From NCBI RefSeq assembly GCF_002592005.1, contig NZ_NVQF01000030.1, forward strand, positions 1-64,000: 64,000 bases of DNA, given 5' to 3'. A program made the translations under genes and the position numbers. Below the pieces are notes generated by a model. It searched no databases, had not been told where the DNA came from, and was given only the letters and a program-made list of their open reading frames with translations. Positions 33,477-43,069 of this stretch are shown piece after piece. The stretch's first letter is position 1. Each line of letters begins with the position of its first letter. Source of the DNA: Mycolicibacterium palauense. GTDB taxonomy: Bacteria; Actinomycetota; Actinomycetes; Mycobacteriales; Mycobacteriaceae.

Positions 33477-34903
33477 GTCTGCTCCTGGGCGTTTCGGGCC
33501 AGATCGGCCTGCGTGTAGACGTGTCCGTCCGGCCCGACATAGCTGCCGGTGGCGGGGTCGTACTCCGCGACGGCGATCGGCGGCGTGGCGGGTTCGGGCG
33601 TGGCCGCCGGCGGCGCCGCGTCGGGTTCCTCCCCGGGCGGCAGCTGCGGGACGGCCTGCCCCGTCGACGTCGCGTTCGGATCGCCCTTCCAGTTGAATCC
33701 GTCGTTGAGCGGCACATAGTTTTCGTCGCTCTCGCACATCTTCACCGTCGGTGCCCGTTTGCCCGGTCGTGTCTCGCACGGCAGGTTGCGTGCGCCGCGA
33801 ACGTTGAACTGCGCGTCCTGCGGTATCCGGCAGTAGAAGTCGCCGGCGGGCCGGTCCGGAAAGTCGGTCAGACTGGTCGTCCTGGCCTGCTGCGGCGGGA
33901 GGTACCCGGTCACGCATGGCGGCGGCAGGTTGAGGTTGAGGTTGAAGCTCAGGAACGCGCCCTTGTAGTCCGGCTTGGTGTCGCGGTTGGTCAGGCCGGC
34001 ACCCTGCACCACCTCGACCGCCGAGGGTGCGAGCACAAGGAGTTGTTCGATGTTGGGCTGGTAGGTCACCGCCACCTCACCGAGTGTGACCAGGTTGGCC
34101 AGCACGATGGGCAGCGTGGGTTGCAGCCGGTCGAACAATTGCCGCACCTGATCGGCCGCCTGGGGACCGTCGGTCAGTATCCCCTGAACCGACTGATCCT
34201 CGCTTTGCAGCTGGGCGGTGATCGAAGCCATGTTGGCGGCCCAGTTCTCGATCGACCCGGCCGTCGCCGTCTGGGCGTCGAGGATCGGTTTCGAATTGTC
34301 GATGAGGTTGGTCAGGGAATCGAGATTCTTGCGCGCATCGATCGCCAGGGTTTCGGAGCCCTTGACCAGCCTGGCCAGATCCGGCCCCAATCCCCCGACC
34401 GCGGTGGCCGCCTCGTCGACCGCCGTCTGCAGGTTGTCACCCGGGATCGCTTCGAGCCCTTTGTCGGTGGCTGCGAGCAGCGTGCTGATATCGGGCGGCA
34501 CCGAGGTGTCTGCCCGGGGGATGACATCGCCGGCCTTCAGTGGGGGCCCGTCGCCGCGTGGCAGCAGGGCGACGTACTGCTCCCCGATCGAGGAGACGCT
34601 GTGCACCTCGGCGGTCAGGTCGCTCGGGATGGGGATGCCGGATTTCAGCGCCAGGTCGGCGACCACACCGGTGTCGCCGAGGCGCACGTCGGTGACCTTG
34701 CCGACCTCGGTCCCCCGATAGGTGACGTTGGCGTTCTTGTAGAGCCCACCGGATTCGGGCAACTCCACGGACACCTTGTACTGGCCGACTCCGAACAACA
34801 GCCCGGGCAGACCCATGTAGTTGAAGATCATGATCGACCCGCCGACCAGGGTGATCACCGCGAAGAACGCCAGCTGGATGAGGATTCGTCTGCTGAGTAC
34901 CAT
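33440..34903 (-). CDS. mceF: Mce family protein F
   Basis: 487 aa. N-terminal membrane anchor (ILIQLAFFAVITLVGGSIMIF), then the MCE/MlaD domain (YKVSVELPESGGLYKNANVTYRGTEVGKV, about 42-125), a long helical region (about 140-300) predicted to form the tube, and a proline-rich C-terminal tail. Its place as the sixth mce gene gives the letter F. It lies directly against the mceE stop with no spacer. Mce subunits form the periplasmic channel of a lipid or steroid importer driven by YrbE and an MceG ATPase; no mceG is present in this window. Confidence 0.93.
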   Translation of the reverse strand: MVLSRRILIQLAFFAVITLVGGSIMIFNYMGLPGLLFGVGQYKVSVELPESGGLYKNANVTYRGTEVGKVTDVRLGDTGVVADLALKSGIPIPSDLTAEVHSVSSIGEQYVALLPRGDGPPLKAGDVIPRADTSVPPDISTLLAATDKGLEAIPGDNLQTAVDEAATAVGGLGPDLARLVKGSETLAIDARKNLDSLTNLIDNSKPILDAQTATAGSIENWAANMASITAQLQSEDQSVQGILTDGPQAADQVRQLFDRLQPTLPIVLANLVTLGEVAVTYQPNIEQLLVLAPSAVEVVQGAGLTNRDTKPDYKGAFLSFNLNLNLPPPCVTGYLPPQQARTTSLTDFPDRPAGDFYCRIPQDAQFNVRGARNLPCETRPGKRAPTVKMCESDENYVPLNDGFNWKGDPNATSTGQAVPQLPPGEEPDAAPPAATPEPATPPIAVAEYDPATGSYVGPDGHVYTQADLARNAQEQTWQSMMMPPKAN

Positions 34904-36046
34904 CTAGGGCCCCTGGTTGAGGTGGTAGGGGACGATCAGCGGGTTACCCGCGGTGTAGGGGCTCGGTAGCTGTCCGATGGTGCGTCCCCACTGCATCTCG
35001 AGTTCGGTCAGGTCACCCTCCCACCGGGTACCGGTGAAGAACGACGAGTCCAACCGGCTCAGCGTCAGATCGATCACCGCGGTCAGGTTCGCGTAGTCAC
35101 CCCGGAACCACTTGCTCAGCGTCTCCTTCACGAAGGGATAGACCGAGAAGAAGCTCAGGGACCGCGTGAGCGCGGGGCCCGAGTCGGCCAACGACTTCAG
35201 CACCGGGCCGATGTCCCTGAGCTCCTGGACGAGCGCTTCCTTGGTCTGATTGCTCGAATCCGCCGCCAGTGCACTGAACTTCCCGAGCTGATCGAGGGCG
35301 TCGACCAACGTGTTGCGTTCGTCCTCGATCGCGGCCAGCGCGTCCGGGATGGTCTCCAGTGCCTTGTCGACCACGGGTCGCTGCTCGGCGAATCCGGATA
35401 CCAGGTTGTTCAGGCTGTCGTTGGCGGCGATGATGTCGTCGGTCTGGGCATTGGTGTTCCTCATGAAGACGTCGAGCTGGGTGATCAGGCTCTTCAGATC
35501 CTCTTCACGGCCGGCGAATGCGGTGCTGAATGCCGTGGTGATGTCCTGGATCTGACCGATTCCACCACCGTTCAGCAGCAGCGACACCGCAGCCAGCGTC
35601 TGTTCGGTCGAGGGGTAGCCGCCCCCGGAGGCCAGGGGAATCAGCGAGCCGTCGTGCAACCTGCCCTCGGGCGGCTCGGCGACCGGCGGTGCGAGCTCGA
35701 TGTGCAGGGAGCCCAGCAGACTGGTCTGGCCGACGGTCGCGGTCGCGTTGGCCGGCAGGTCGACGTCGCCGTCGAGTTTCATGGTCAACAGGGCGTGCCA
35801 GCCCTGCCGTTCGATCTCGGTGACGGTGCCCACGTTGACGTCGCCGACCCGCACGCGCGAGTTCTGCTGGATGTTGTTCACGTCGGGCATCTGCGCCTGG
35901 ATCGTGAAGGCTCCCGGGCCGTCGCCCTCGGTGCCGGGCACCGGCATCGAGTTCAGGCCGCGCCACCCGCTGCAGCCGCTGAGAAGCGCCGACAACGCGG
36001 TCGCCGCGACCGTCACCGTGACGAGGAACCGCTGCCGCCGGGTCAT
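34904..36046 (-). CDS. mceE: Mce family lipoprotein E
   Basis: 380 aa. A lipoprotein signal peptide with lipobox LLSGC (Cys25) is clear. It is followed by the MCE domain (AFTIQAQMPDVNNIQQNSRVRVGDVNVG) and a helical region (AFSTAFAGREEDLKSLITQLDVF and beyond). The lipid anchor is the mark of the fifth gene (LprN-type) of mce operons. It overlaps mceD by 4 nt. Confidence 0.94.
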   Translation of the reverse strand: MTRRQRFLVTVTVAATALSALLSGCSGWRGLNSMPVPGTEGDGPGAFTIQAQMPDVNNIQQNSRVRVGDVNVGTVTEIERQGWHALLTMKLDGDVDLPANATATVGQTSLLGSLHIELAPPVAEPPEGRLHDGSLIPLASGGGYPSTEQTLAAVSLLLNGGGIGQIQDITTAFSTAFAGREEDLKSLITQLDVFMRNTNAQTDDIIAANDSLNNLVSGFAEQRPVVDKALETIPDALAAIEDERNTLVDALDQLGKFSALAADSSNQTKEALVQELRDIGPVLKSLADSGPALTRSLSFFSVYPFVKETLSKWFRGDYANLTAVIDLTLSRLDSSFFTGTRWEGDLTELEMQWGRTIGQLPSPYTAGNPLIVPYHLNQGP

Positions 36047-37425
36047 GAACCGGCTCCGGCGGGGACCATCATCCCGGGAAGCCCGGCGGCCGGATCCGTC
36101 TGTACCGCCTCGGCAGGTAGTGGCGGCGCGGGGGCCTGAGCCGCGGGCGGCGCGGGGGCCTCAGCCGCGGGCGGCGCAGAAGCCTCAGCCGCGGGCGGCG
36201 CAGGAGCCTCAGCCGCGGGCGGCGCAGGAGCCTGAGCCGCGGGCGGTAGGGGCGGGACGAAATCCGGACGCATCCAGTCCTCGCTGTAGGTCACCTCGTT
36301 GGGACGCGCGGTGGCACCCACGAAGGGGTTGATGCCGAGCGGGAAGAAGTTCATCTGGCGGTTCTTCACGATCGGGGCCAGGTACTGCGCGCACAGCTTC
36401 GCCGACTGCTCGGCACCCAGCCGCGAAGCTGCCTGCACCGCACCGCAGATGAAGCTGATCGGATCGCTGAAGTTGTTGGTCGACAACGCGCCGGTCAGCG
36501 TCCCCTGAGCGGGTTGGTAGATGTTGATGAAGTTCTGTAGCACCGTCGGCGAGATGTGCAGCAGTTGTTCGACGACGTCGATGCTCTCGGTGACCGTCTG
36601 AGACACCGTGGCGAGCCGGTCGGAGGTCGTCCCGAGCGCCTCCCGGTTGTCCGCGACGAAGTTCGATACCTCCCGCGAGACGTCACCGACGTTGCGTACC
36701 GCCCGGCTCAGCTCGTCTGGATCGTTGGCCAGCGTTCCACTGACCGACGCCAGGTTCTGATTGAGCTGCTTCATCACCCCCGAGCTGTCCTGGAGGGCGG
36801 AGACCAGAAGCGACAGATTGCGCAGCGTGCTGAACAGGTCGGTGCTGTGGTCGCCGAGCGCGGAGGTGGCCGCGGACAACTTGATCAGGGTGTCGCGGAT
36901 GCTGGCGCCGCGACCGCGCAGGTTGTCGGCGGCGGTGTTGACGACGGCTCCCAGCGTGCTTGTGCCGCCGGCCTCGGTGGGCTGCAGCATCTCGGTGATC
37001 CGCTGCAGCTGGGTCCGGACGTCGTCCCATTCGACCGGGACAGCCGTGCGGTCCCGCGGAATGACCGCCCCGTCGGCCAGCGTGGGTCCGCCGGTGTAGG
37101 CCGGCGTGAGCTGGATGGCCCGTGCGGTCACCAGCGACGGCGCCAGGATGACCGCCTTGGCGTCGGCCGGCACCTTGTACTTGTCGTTCACCCAGAGGCT
37201 GACCCTGACCTGTTGCGGCTGGACGTCGATGCGGTCGATCTCCCCGACGGGGACACCGAGGATGCGGACCTCGTCACCGACGAAGAGCCCGTTCGTGTTG
37301 TCGAAATAGGCGACAACCTTGGTACGCGCGATATCCGTCGTCGCCGGGATGATCACCACGAGCCCGGCGATCAACAGCAGCACCAGGCTCAGTACCACGG
37401 CGATTCGAATTCGTGGCTGCGTCAT
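36043..37425 (-). CDS. mceD: Mce family protein D
   Basis: 460 aa from the ATG at 37425, which overlaps the mceC stop by 4 nt; 73 upstream codons with biased composition are excluded. N-terminal anchor (IAVVLSLVLLLIAGLVVII), MCE domain (VVAYFDNTNGLFVGDEVRILGVPVGEI), helical region, then a low-complexity Pro-Ala tail. The tail is a repeat of PPAAEAPA-type octapeptides encoded by 24-bp units at about 36121-36250. The tail probably reaches through or along the cell wall. Confidence 0.93.
   Translation of the reverse strand: MTQPRIRIAVVLSLVLLLIAGLVVIIPATTDIARTKVVAYFDNTNGLFVGDEVRILGVPVGEIDRIDVQPQQVRVSLWVNDKYKVPADAKAVILAPSLVTARAIQLTPAYTGGPTLADGAVIPRDRTAVPVEWDDVRTQLQRITEMLQPTEAGGTSTLGAVVNTAADNLRGRGASIRDTLIKLSAATSALGDHSTDLFSTLRNLSLLVSALQDSSGVMKQLNQNLASVSGTLANDPDELSRAVRNVGDVSREVSNFVADNREALGTTSDRLATVSQTVTESIDVVEQLLHISPTVLQNFINIYQPAQGTLTGALSTNNFSDPISFICGAVQAASRLGAEQSAKLCAQYLAPIVKNRQMNFFPLGINPFVGATARPNEVTYSEDWMRPDFVPPLPPAAQAPAPPAAEAPAPPAAEASAPPAAEAPAPPAAQAPAPPLPAEAVQTDPAAGLPGMMVPAGAGS
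36121..36250 (+). repeat. 24-bp repeats encoding the Pro-Ala tail of MceD
   Basis: Roughly five imperfect copies of a 24-bp unit encode (on the minus strand) octapeptides of the form PPAAEAPA, with small changes (Q for E, S for P). In frame, so copy number changes would lengthen or shorten the tail without breaking the protein. Confidence 0.85.
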
Positions 37426-38789
37426 TGCTGGTCTCCTCCGGGAACGACGGGACGCCCGTCGGGCCCGACCTCCGACGGTGCCGGCTGGAACACCGGCGCC
37501 GGGGTCGGCTCGGGGTGGGACTCGTGGCCCGGCCGTTCGGGTGCCGGTGGCCCGGGCGGTGGTCCGCCCGCCGGGGCCGGTGGTCCGGGATCGCGGTAGG
37601 GATAGCAGCCCGGCCCGGGCAGCGGTATTCCGGGCGGGCCGCACTGCCGGTCGCCGGGATTGCCGGTGATGGCGTCGGGGATGGTCAACCTGGGCTCACC
37701 ACTTTGCCCCGTCCGTGGGAAGGGAACGGGAAGCGCGGGAGTACCGGGCTGGCCGATCTGGGGATCGGTGCGTTCCGAGGGTGCCAGGACGTGCGGATCC
37801 AGGCCCAGATCGGAGAAGGCGGCGTCGATGAACGGCTGGATGAACTGCCCAGGTAGAAGATTCGACAGGTACGCCTTGAAGAACGGGCCCGACGCCACCG
37901 ACTCCCCCAGGGAGAACGCGTAGGTGGTGAAGCCCTTGATCGACTCCTGCACCTCGGCTTTGCGGTTCGCCACGATGGTCAGCGCGCCGTTCAGCTTGTC
38001 GAGGGCGGGTTTTAGTGTGTCGCGGTTGTCGCCGATGAAGCCCTTGATTTCGGTGGCGAGGACCGAGATGTTGTTGGAGATTTGATCGAGCGCGGCTCGC
38101 TGTCCCTCCAGCGCCACCAGCAGCGCGTTGGATTCGCGGACCAGTTGAACGATCTTGTCGCTGCGTTCGGCGAGGACGCTGGTCGCCTTGTTGGCGTTGG
38201 CAAGCAGCGCGCGTAGCTGTTCGTCACGGCGGTTGAGGGTGTCGGAGAAGCGGCCGACACCCTCGACGGCGACCCGGAGGTCTTCGGGAGTGTTGCGAAA
38301 CGTGTCGGCCAGGGTCGACAGCGAGGCCGAGAGCTGGTCGGTGTTCAGTCCGCTGATCTGAGCCGTGATGTCGCCGAGCGCATCCGGCAGTTGGTAGGCC
38401 GACGTCGTGCGTTCCAGCGGGATGATGCCCTGCTGTTCACCGTCGCCCCGGGGGGTGACATCCAGGACCTTCGAGCCGAGCAGGCTCTTCGTCTTGACGG
38501 CGGCCTCGGTGCGGTCGCCGAGGTGGACTCCGTCGTCGATGTTGAACCGGATGAGCACACGGGCCTGGTCGAGGGAGATGCTCTCGACCTGGCCGACCTT
38601 CATTCCCGAAACCTGCACATCGGCACCGGAGGTGAGACCTCCGGCTTCGGCGAAGTAGGCGGAGTACGTGGTCTCACCGGAGACCAGGGGCAGCTTGTCG
38701 TAGTTCAGGACACCGGCACCGATGGCCACGACCGCGATCACGCCCACCGCTCCGATGGCGACGGGGTTTCGTTCCCGGAATGGCTTCAT
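37422..38789 (-). CDS. mceC: Mce family protein C
   Basis: 455 aa starting at MKPFRERNP (ATG 38789), which overlaps the mceB stop by 4 nt; an ATG at 38801 is in frame but less likely. Anchor (AIGAVGVIAVVAIGAGVL), MCE domain (YSAYFAEAGGLTSGADVQVSGMKVGQV), a long helical stretch with NNISVLATEIKGFIGDN, and a C-terminal proline-rich tail (PPAPAGGPPPGPPAPERP). The order and domain layout support the C assignment. Confidence 0.93.
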   Translation of the reverse strand: MKPFRERNPVAIGAVGVIAVVAIGAGVLNYDKLPLVSGETTYSAYFAEAGGLTSGADVQVSGMKVGQVESISLDQARVLIRFNIDDGVHLGDRTEAAVKTKSLLGSKVLDVTPRGDGEQQGIIPLERTTSAYQLPDALGDITAQISGLNTDQLSASLSTLADTFRNTPEDLRVAVEGVGRFSDTLNRRDEQLRALLANANKATSVLAERSDKIVQLVRESNALLVALEGQRAALDQISNNISVLATEIKGFIGDNRDTLKPALDKLNGALTIVANRKAEVQESIKGFTTYAFSLGESVASGPFFKAYLSNLLPGQFIQPFIDAAFSDLGLDPHVLAPSERTDPQIGQPGTPALPVPFPRTGQSGEPRLTIPDAITGNPGDRQCGPPGIPLPGPGCYPYRDPGPPAPAGGPPPGPPAPERPGHESHPEPTPAPVFQPAPSEVGPDGRPVVPGGDQQ

Positions 38790-39814
38790 CGCGGCGTGCA
38801 CCTACCCGAGTCCTGGCCGGCTACCTTCACGTAGACGGGCTGCCCGCCTTTACCGTTCAATTTCAGTACCAAATCGCAGATGTAGAAGGAGAAGTAGTCA
38901 CCGTTGAGTCCTTGCCGGCCCAGGATCCGGTACGCCGCGGGCAGTGTGGCCAGCAGGTTGTCGACATAGTCGTGGTCGGCAACCACGATGCCCGCCGTCC
39001 GGTCGGTTTGTTTGACCGTGTCCGCCAGCGGCGGCCGAGCCTGTGCCAACAGGTCGGCGATGCTGGCTGCCGAGGCGTTGGTGTATGCCACGGCGTTGCT
39101 CAGATCGCCCTTGCGCGCTTCGAGGGCGTGGACGATCTCGGACAGCGAGTCGACCGCTTTGCCGAACTTCTCCTTCTGATCGCCGAGTGATCCCAGGACG
39201 GTGTTGAGGTTGGTGATCACCTGGCCCACCAGTTGGTCACGGTCGGCCAGGGTGTTGGTCAGGGCCGCGGTCTGCGAGAGGAACGACCCGACTGTGGCGC
39301 CCTGGCCCTGCAGCGCCGAAAGTAACTGCCCGCTGAGCGCATTCACCTGATCCGGGTCCAAGGCGCGGAACAGCGGCCGGAAACCGCCGATCAGGGCGTC
39401 GAGGTCCAATGCCGGTGAGGTGTGGTCGAGGGGGATCGTTCCGCCCGGTTTGAGCACCGCGGGCGACCCGGCGCCCTCCTCGAGGGCAAGGTAGCGGCCT
39501 CCGATGACGTTGTCGTAGCGGATCGCCGCACGACTACCCTCTGTCAGCACGACCGAATCCTCGGCCGTGAACGCCACGGTGACGGTGCTGTCTTTGTTGA
39601 GGGCGATGTCGTTCACCTTGCCGACCTCGACGCCGGCGATCCGCACGAAATTGCCCTTCTCCAGGCCGGTCACGTTCGTGAACACGGCCCGGAACGTCCG
39701 CGTCTCGCCGAAACGGAACTGCGCGAAGATGCTGAGCAGGGCGAACATTCCCAGCGAGGCGACGATCACGAACGCAGTGAGCCGCCAAGCTGCGCCCGGC
39801 AGGTTGTCTCTCAC
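38786..39814 (-). CDS. mceB: Mce family protein B
   Basis: 342 aa, the shortest Mce protein here, as usual for B. Anchor (LTAFVIVASLGMFALLSIFAQF), MCE domain (FRAVFTNVTGLEKGNFVRIAGVEVGKV), helical region, and a C-terminus with two Cys (FYICDLVLKL and SGRCTPR) instead of a proline-rich tail, also common in MceB. It is separated from mceA by 49 nt. Confidence 0.93.
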   Translation of the reverse strand: MRDNLPGAAWRLTAFVIVASLGMFALLSIFAQFRFGETRTFRAVFTNVTGLEKGNFVRIAGVEVGKVNDIALNKDSTVTVAFTAEDSVVLTEGSRAAIRYDNVIGGRYLALEEGAGSPAVLKPGGTIPLDHTSPALDLDALIGGFRPLFRALDPDQVNALSGQLLSALQGQGATVGSFLSQTAALTNTLADRDQLVGQVITNLNTVLGSLGDQKEKFGKAVDSLSEIVHALEARKGDLSNAVAYTNASAASIADLLAQARPPLADTVKQTDRTAGIVVADHDYVDNLLATLPAAYRILGRQGLNGDYFSFYICDLVLKLNGKGGQPVYVKVAGQDSGRCTPR

Positions 39815-39863
39815 GTCGATCGCCTCTCACGGTGGTCGGGTCTGGGTGGTCTGAGGGGGACGA

Positions 39864-41273
39864 TCATCCCGGCGGCGGGGCCGACGGATCCGGTGCCGGC
39901 CCGCCGATCCCGGGTGGTATCGGCGCCTGCGCCTCGGCGGCGGCCGGGGGTGCAGGAGGCACACCGGGGTACAGCGGTACGCCACCCGGCCCGTACTGCG
40001 GAGCACCGTAGGGCGGGGCTCCCGGATAGGGGATCGGGCCGGGGGCGGGACCACCCGGGTAACGGATGCTCGGAGGTTCCGGGACACCGCGTGTCACCGG
40101 GAAGAAGTTGGCCCAGCCGGGGAAACCGATGCCCGGGTTCGGCCGGTAGTCCAGGCCTGTCCCGAATCCACTGTTCGTGATCAGGGCGCGCACGGGCCAG
40201 TTGTCGGCCACGTCGGGAAGCGACCCGCATCCGGGCCTTCCACCCGGGCCGCCCTTGGCACCGTTGACCGGGAGGTTCTGCGGGTAGCGGTAGGGGTCGT
40301 CGCCGAGCAGTAGTGCGGAGTCGACGATCAGCGACTTGCCGTTGGCGCCGCCGGTGTAGTCGGCCTGGCCGAAGTCGATGGCGTTCTTGGCGCCCAGGAT
40401 CAGGCAGGTCAGTTCGGGGTTGTACTTGTTCACCAGACCGGTCGTGGGACGCAGGGTGTTGACGGCCGTGACCAGGTTGTCCTTGTTGGGCCCGAGAAGC
40501 TGCGTGCCGCTGGTCGAGAAGCCGATGACGTTGACCAGCAACGAATCCAGGTCGTGGGTGTGGTCGGCGATGGTGGCGCTGGTGGTGCTGGCGGCGTCCA
40601 GGATGCGGATGATGTCGGGTGCGGCCGCGGCGTAGGTGTCGTTGAAGTCTCGGAACGCTCGCCAGTCCTCGCCGATGGCATCCGACCGTGCGTTGAGCGC
40701 GGTCAGTACCTCGTTGGCCGAGGTCGTCGCCTCTCCCATCCGGGGCCCTTGACCGCGAACGCCCTCGGCCACGGCGGAGAGCACGGAGTTCAGCTTGGCC
40801 GGATCGATCTTCTTGATGACGCCGACGAGGTCCTGGAACACGGTGTTCACCTCGGTGCTGACGTTCTGCGAATGCAGCACGTCACCCGCCGCGAGCACCT
40901 TCGTCGACGGGTCCTCGGGGAGCATCAGGTCGACGTACTTGGAGCCGAAGACGGTGGTCGAGGCGATCCGCGCCTGCACGTTGGAGGGCAGGTAGCGGAC
41001 CTTGTCGGGGTCCAGCTCCAGCTGCAGGCTGACCGGGTCGCGGCCGCCGGTGATCGACCCGACGCGCCCCACCTGCACGCCACGCAACTTGACCTTGGCG
41101 CCGACCTCCATCACGAGGCCGGCACGCTCGGATTCGAGGGTGACCGGGACCGACCGCCGGAACGACCCGTTGAACAGCGCGCCCGTGAGGGCGATGCACC
41201 CGACCGTGACGACGATGAGGATCGCTGTCCACCAGTCGGGGTGAATACGCGCTTCACCTGCTCGGCGTGCCAT
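39864..41273 (-). CDS. mceA: Mce family protein A
   Basis: 469 aa. Anchor (WWTAILIVVTVGCIALTGALF), MCE domain (VTLESERAGLVMEVGAKVKLRGVQVGRV) and a helical region with the MceA-typical SADYTGG-like and LPDVADNWPVRAL segments. It ends with a proline/glycine/tyrosine-rich tail. It begins 4 nt after yrbEB. In actinobacteria the A subunit initiates the hexameric tube together with B-F. Confidence 0.93.
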   Translation of the reverse strand: MARRAGEARIHPDWWTAILIVVTVGCIALTGALFNGSFRRSVPVTLESERAGLVMEVGAKVKLRGVQVGRVGSITGGRDPVSLQLELDPDKVRYLPSNVQARIASTTVFGSKYVDLMLPEDPSTKVLAAGDVLHSQNVSTEVNTVFQDLVGVIKKIDPAKLNSVLSAVAEGVRGQGPRMGEATTSANEVLTALNARSDAIGEDWRAFRDFNDTYAAAAPDIIRILDAASTTSATIADHTHDLDSLLVNVIGFSTSGTQLLGPNKDNLVTAVNTLRPTTGLVNKYNPELTCLILGAKNAIDFGQADYTGGANGKSLIVDSALLLGDDPYRYPQNLPVNGAKGGPGGRPGCGSLPDVADNWPVRALITNSGFGTGLDYRPNPGIGFPGWANFFPVTRGVPEPPSIRYPGGPAPGPIPYPGAPPYGAPQYGPGGVPLYPGVPPAPPAAAEAQAPIPPGIGGPAPDPSAPPPG

Positions 41274-41277
41274 ACCG

Positions 41278-42135
41278 TCAGCCCGCCAGGTTGAAGTTGC
41301 CGGACTGTCCGTAGATGGACAGCGTGACCAACAGTGTGACGAATACCGCGACCACCAGGGAGGTCCGCGTGGCGCGACCCACCGCCTCGCCCACGCCCGC
41401 CGGGCCGCCCGAGGCGGTGAACCCGTAGTAGGTGTGAACGAGCATGATCACCACCGCCGTCACCAGGGCCTGAACGAACGACCAAACCAGGTCGGTGGGG
41501 ATCAGGAACGTCCGGAAGTAGTGGTCGTAGACACCGGTCGACTGGCCGTAGATGACGGTGGTGCCGAATCGCGCCGCGAGGAAGGACATGATCACCGCGA
41601 CGCAGTAGAGGGGCACCACCACGACGACACCCGCGAGCACCCGGGTTCCGGCCAGGTAGGCCAGGGAACGTACCCCCATGACCTCCAGGGCGTCGATCTC
41701 CTCGTTGATCCGCATGGCGCCCAGTTGCGCCGTCGAGCCCGCACCGATCGTCGCGGCCATGGCGATCGCTGCGGTCAGTGGTGCGATCAGGCGGACGTTG
41801 AAGTACGCCGAGGCGAATCCGGTCAGGGCCTCGACACCGACCTGTGCGAACTGGTTGTAGCCCTGAACGGCGACCAGCGCCCCGGTCGAGATGGTGAGGA
41901 ATCCGACGATGACGACCGTGCCGCCGATGACGGCAAGGGCCCCGGTTCCCAGACTCATCTGGGCTATCAGCCTGACGAGTTCGGTCTTGTAGTGCACGAA
42001 CACGTCGACCGCCGAGGCAAGGGTGCGACCGTAGAACTGAGTCTGTTCGCCGACTCTGGTCCAGCCCTCGTGCCATTTGCGGGACCGCTGTGATAGACGG
42101 GGAAATCGTTGTTCAACAGTGACTTTGACGCTCAC
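41278..42135 (-). CDS. yrbEB: YrbE-type permease B of the Mce transporter
   Basis: 285 aa MlaE-family permease. Multiple membrane segments, with the conserved block EEIDALEVMGVRSLAYLAGTR (the ATPase coupling helix) and the C-terminal HTYYGFTASGGPAGVGEAVGRATR. It pairs with YrbEA and a remote MceG ATPase in the inner membrane. It overlaps yrbEA by 4 nt and is followed by mceA after 4 nt. The longer N-terminus with basic residues is usual for the B permease. Confidence 0.95.
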   Translation of the reverse strand: MSVKVTVEQRFPRLSQRSRKWHEGWTRVGEQTQFYGRTLASAVDVFVHYKTELVRLIAQMSLGTGALAVIGGTVVIVGFLTISTGALVAVQGYNQFAQVGVEALTGFASAYFNVRLIAPLTAAIAMAATIGAGSTAQLGAMRINEEIDALEVMGVRSLAYLAGTRVLAGVVVVVPLYCVAVIMSFLAARFGTTVIYGQSTGVYDHYFRTFLIPTDLVWSFVQALVTAVVIMLVHTYYGFTASGGPAGVGEAVGRATRTSLVVAVFVTLLVTLSIYGQSGNFNLAG

Positions 42136-42899
42136 ACCGTCACCTTGATTCCCACTGCGGTCATGAAGATGTTGATGACGAACAGCGCCAGGAACGAGAA
42201 GACCACGGTCTCGTTCACCGCGTTTCCGACACCGGCGGGGCCGCCGCCGACGGTGGTTCCCATGTAGCAGGCGATCAGCCCGGCGGTCATGCCGAACAGG
42301 GTGGCCTTGATGAGCGAGACGACGACGTCTCCCACTCCGGTGACGAGCGTGAGCCCGGCGATGAAGGCGCCCGGCGTCACGTGCTGGAAGAACACCGAGA
42401 ACGCGAAGCCACCCGCCAGGCCGACCAGGATCACCAACGACGAGAGCAGAAGCGCCACCACCGTGGCCGCCAGGACGCGCGGGACGACCAGCGCCTGGAT
42501 CGGGTCGATACCCATCACGCGCTGGGCGTCCAGCTCCTCACGGATGGTGCGCGCGCCGAGGTCGGCGCACATCGCCGTCGCGCCGGCGCCGGCGACGACG
42601 AGCACGGTGACGATCGGCCCGATCTGGGTCACCGCCCCCAGGGCCGCGCCGGTACCCGAGAAATCCGCAGCACCGAACTCTGCCAGCAGCACGTTGAAGG
42701 TGAACACCGTCAGGACGGTGAACGGGATCGACAGCATCAGCGTCGGCAGCAGCGACACCCTCGCCACGAACCACGATTGAAGGATGAACTCGCGCCACGG
42801 AAACCGGGGCCGGAACGCGGCGACCGCCGTGTCCAGGGACATGGCGAAGAAACCGCCGATGCCGCCCAACGGCTTCACGGCGCTACTGGTCTTGAACAC
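42132..42899 (-). CDS. yrbEA: YrbE-type permease A of the Mce transporter
   Basis: 255 aa if the GTG at 42899 is used. GAGGAG lies 4 nt before it and the start yields the family N-terminus (VFKTSSAVKPLGGIGGFFAMSLDT). A GTG at 42911 with a weaker AGGA site is an alternative. MlaE features: five to six hydrophobic segments, the coupling helix REELDAQRVMGIDPIQALVVPR and the C-terminal GPAGVGNAVNETV. It is the first gene of the operon that continues through mceA-F to 32156. Confidence 0.92.
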   Translation of the reverse strand: MFKTSSAVKPLGGIGGFFAMSLDTAVAAFRPRFPWREFILQSWFVARVSLLPTLMLSIPFTVLTVFTFNVLLAEFGAADFSGTGAALGAVTQIGPIVTVLVVAGAGATAMCADLGARTIREELDAQRVMGIDPIQALVVPRVLAATVVALLLSSLVILVGLAGGFAFSVFFQHVTPGAFIAGLTLVTGVGDVVVSLIKATLFGMTAGLIACYMGTTVGGGPAGVGNAVNETVVFSFLALFVINIFMTAVGIKVTV

Positions 42900-43056
42900 C
42901 AAGCTCCTCACGGGTTCCTGTCGATCTGTTAGGACACGGGTGCGCGGTGGCCAAGTCACCCGTCGGAACGTTCGCCGGCAAGGCCACGGCGCGCACCTCC
43001 CTGCTCTCGGACTGTGGGTCACACCTCGATTACCGAGTGACGCGGCTCACGGATCG

Positions 43057-43069
43057 AATCAAAATTAAA
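43057..43069 (+). promoter_or_regulatory. AATC-AAAA-TTAAA element upstream of the Mce operon
   Basis: Located about 160 bp upstream of the yrbEA start, in the most AT-rich part of the gap. It keeps both half-sites of the regulon element but with a different 4-nt spacer. This suggests the importer is controlled with the catabolic operons at 8-31 kb. Confidence 0.4.

Noticed and set aside
33521..34969. 482-codon plus-strand frame through mceF
   Set aside because: Antisense to a textbook Mce protein in an unbroken operon.
36556..37599. 347-codon plus-strand frame through mceD
   Set aside because: Composition typical of GC-rich antisense frames; mceD is well supported.
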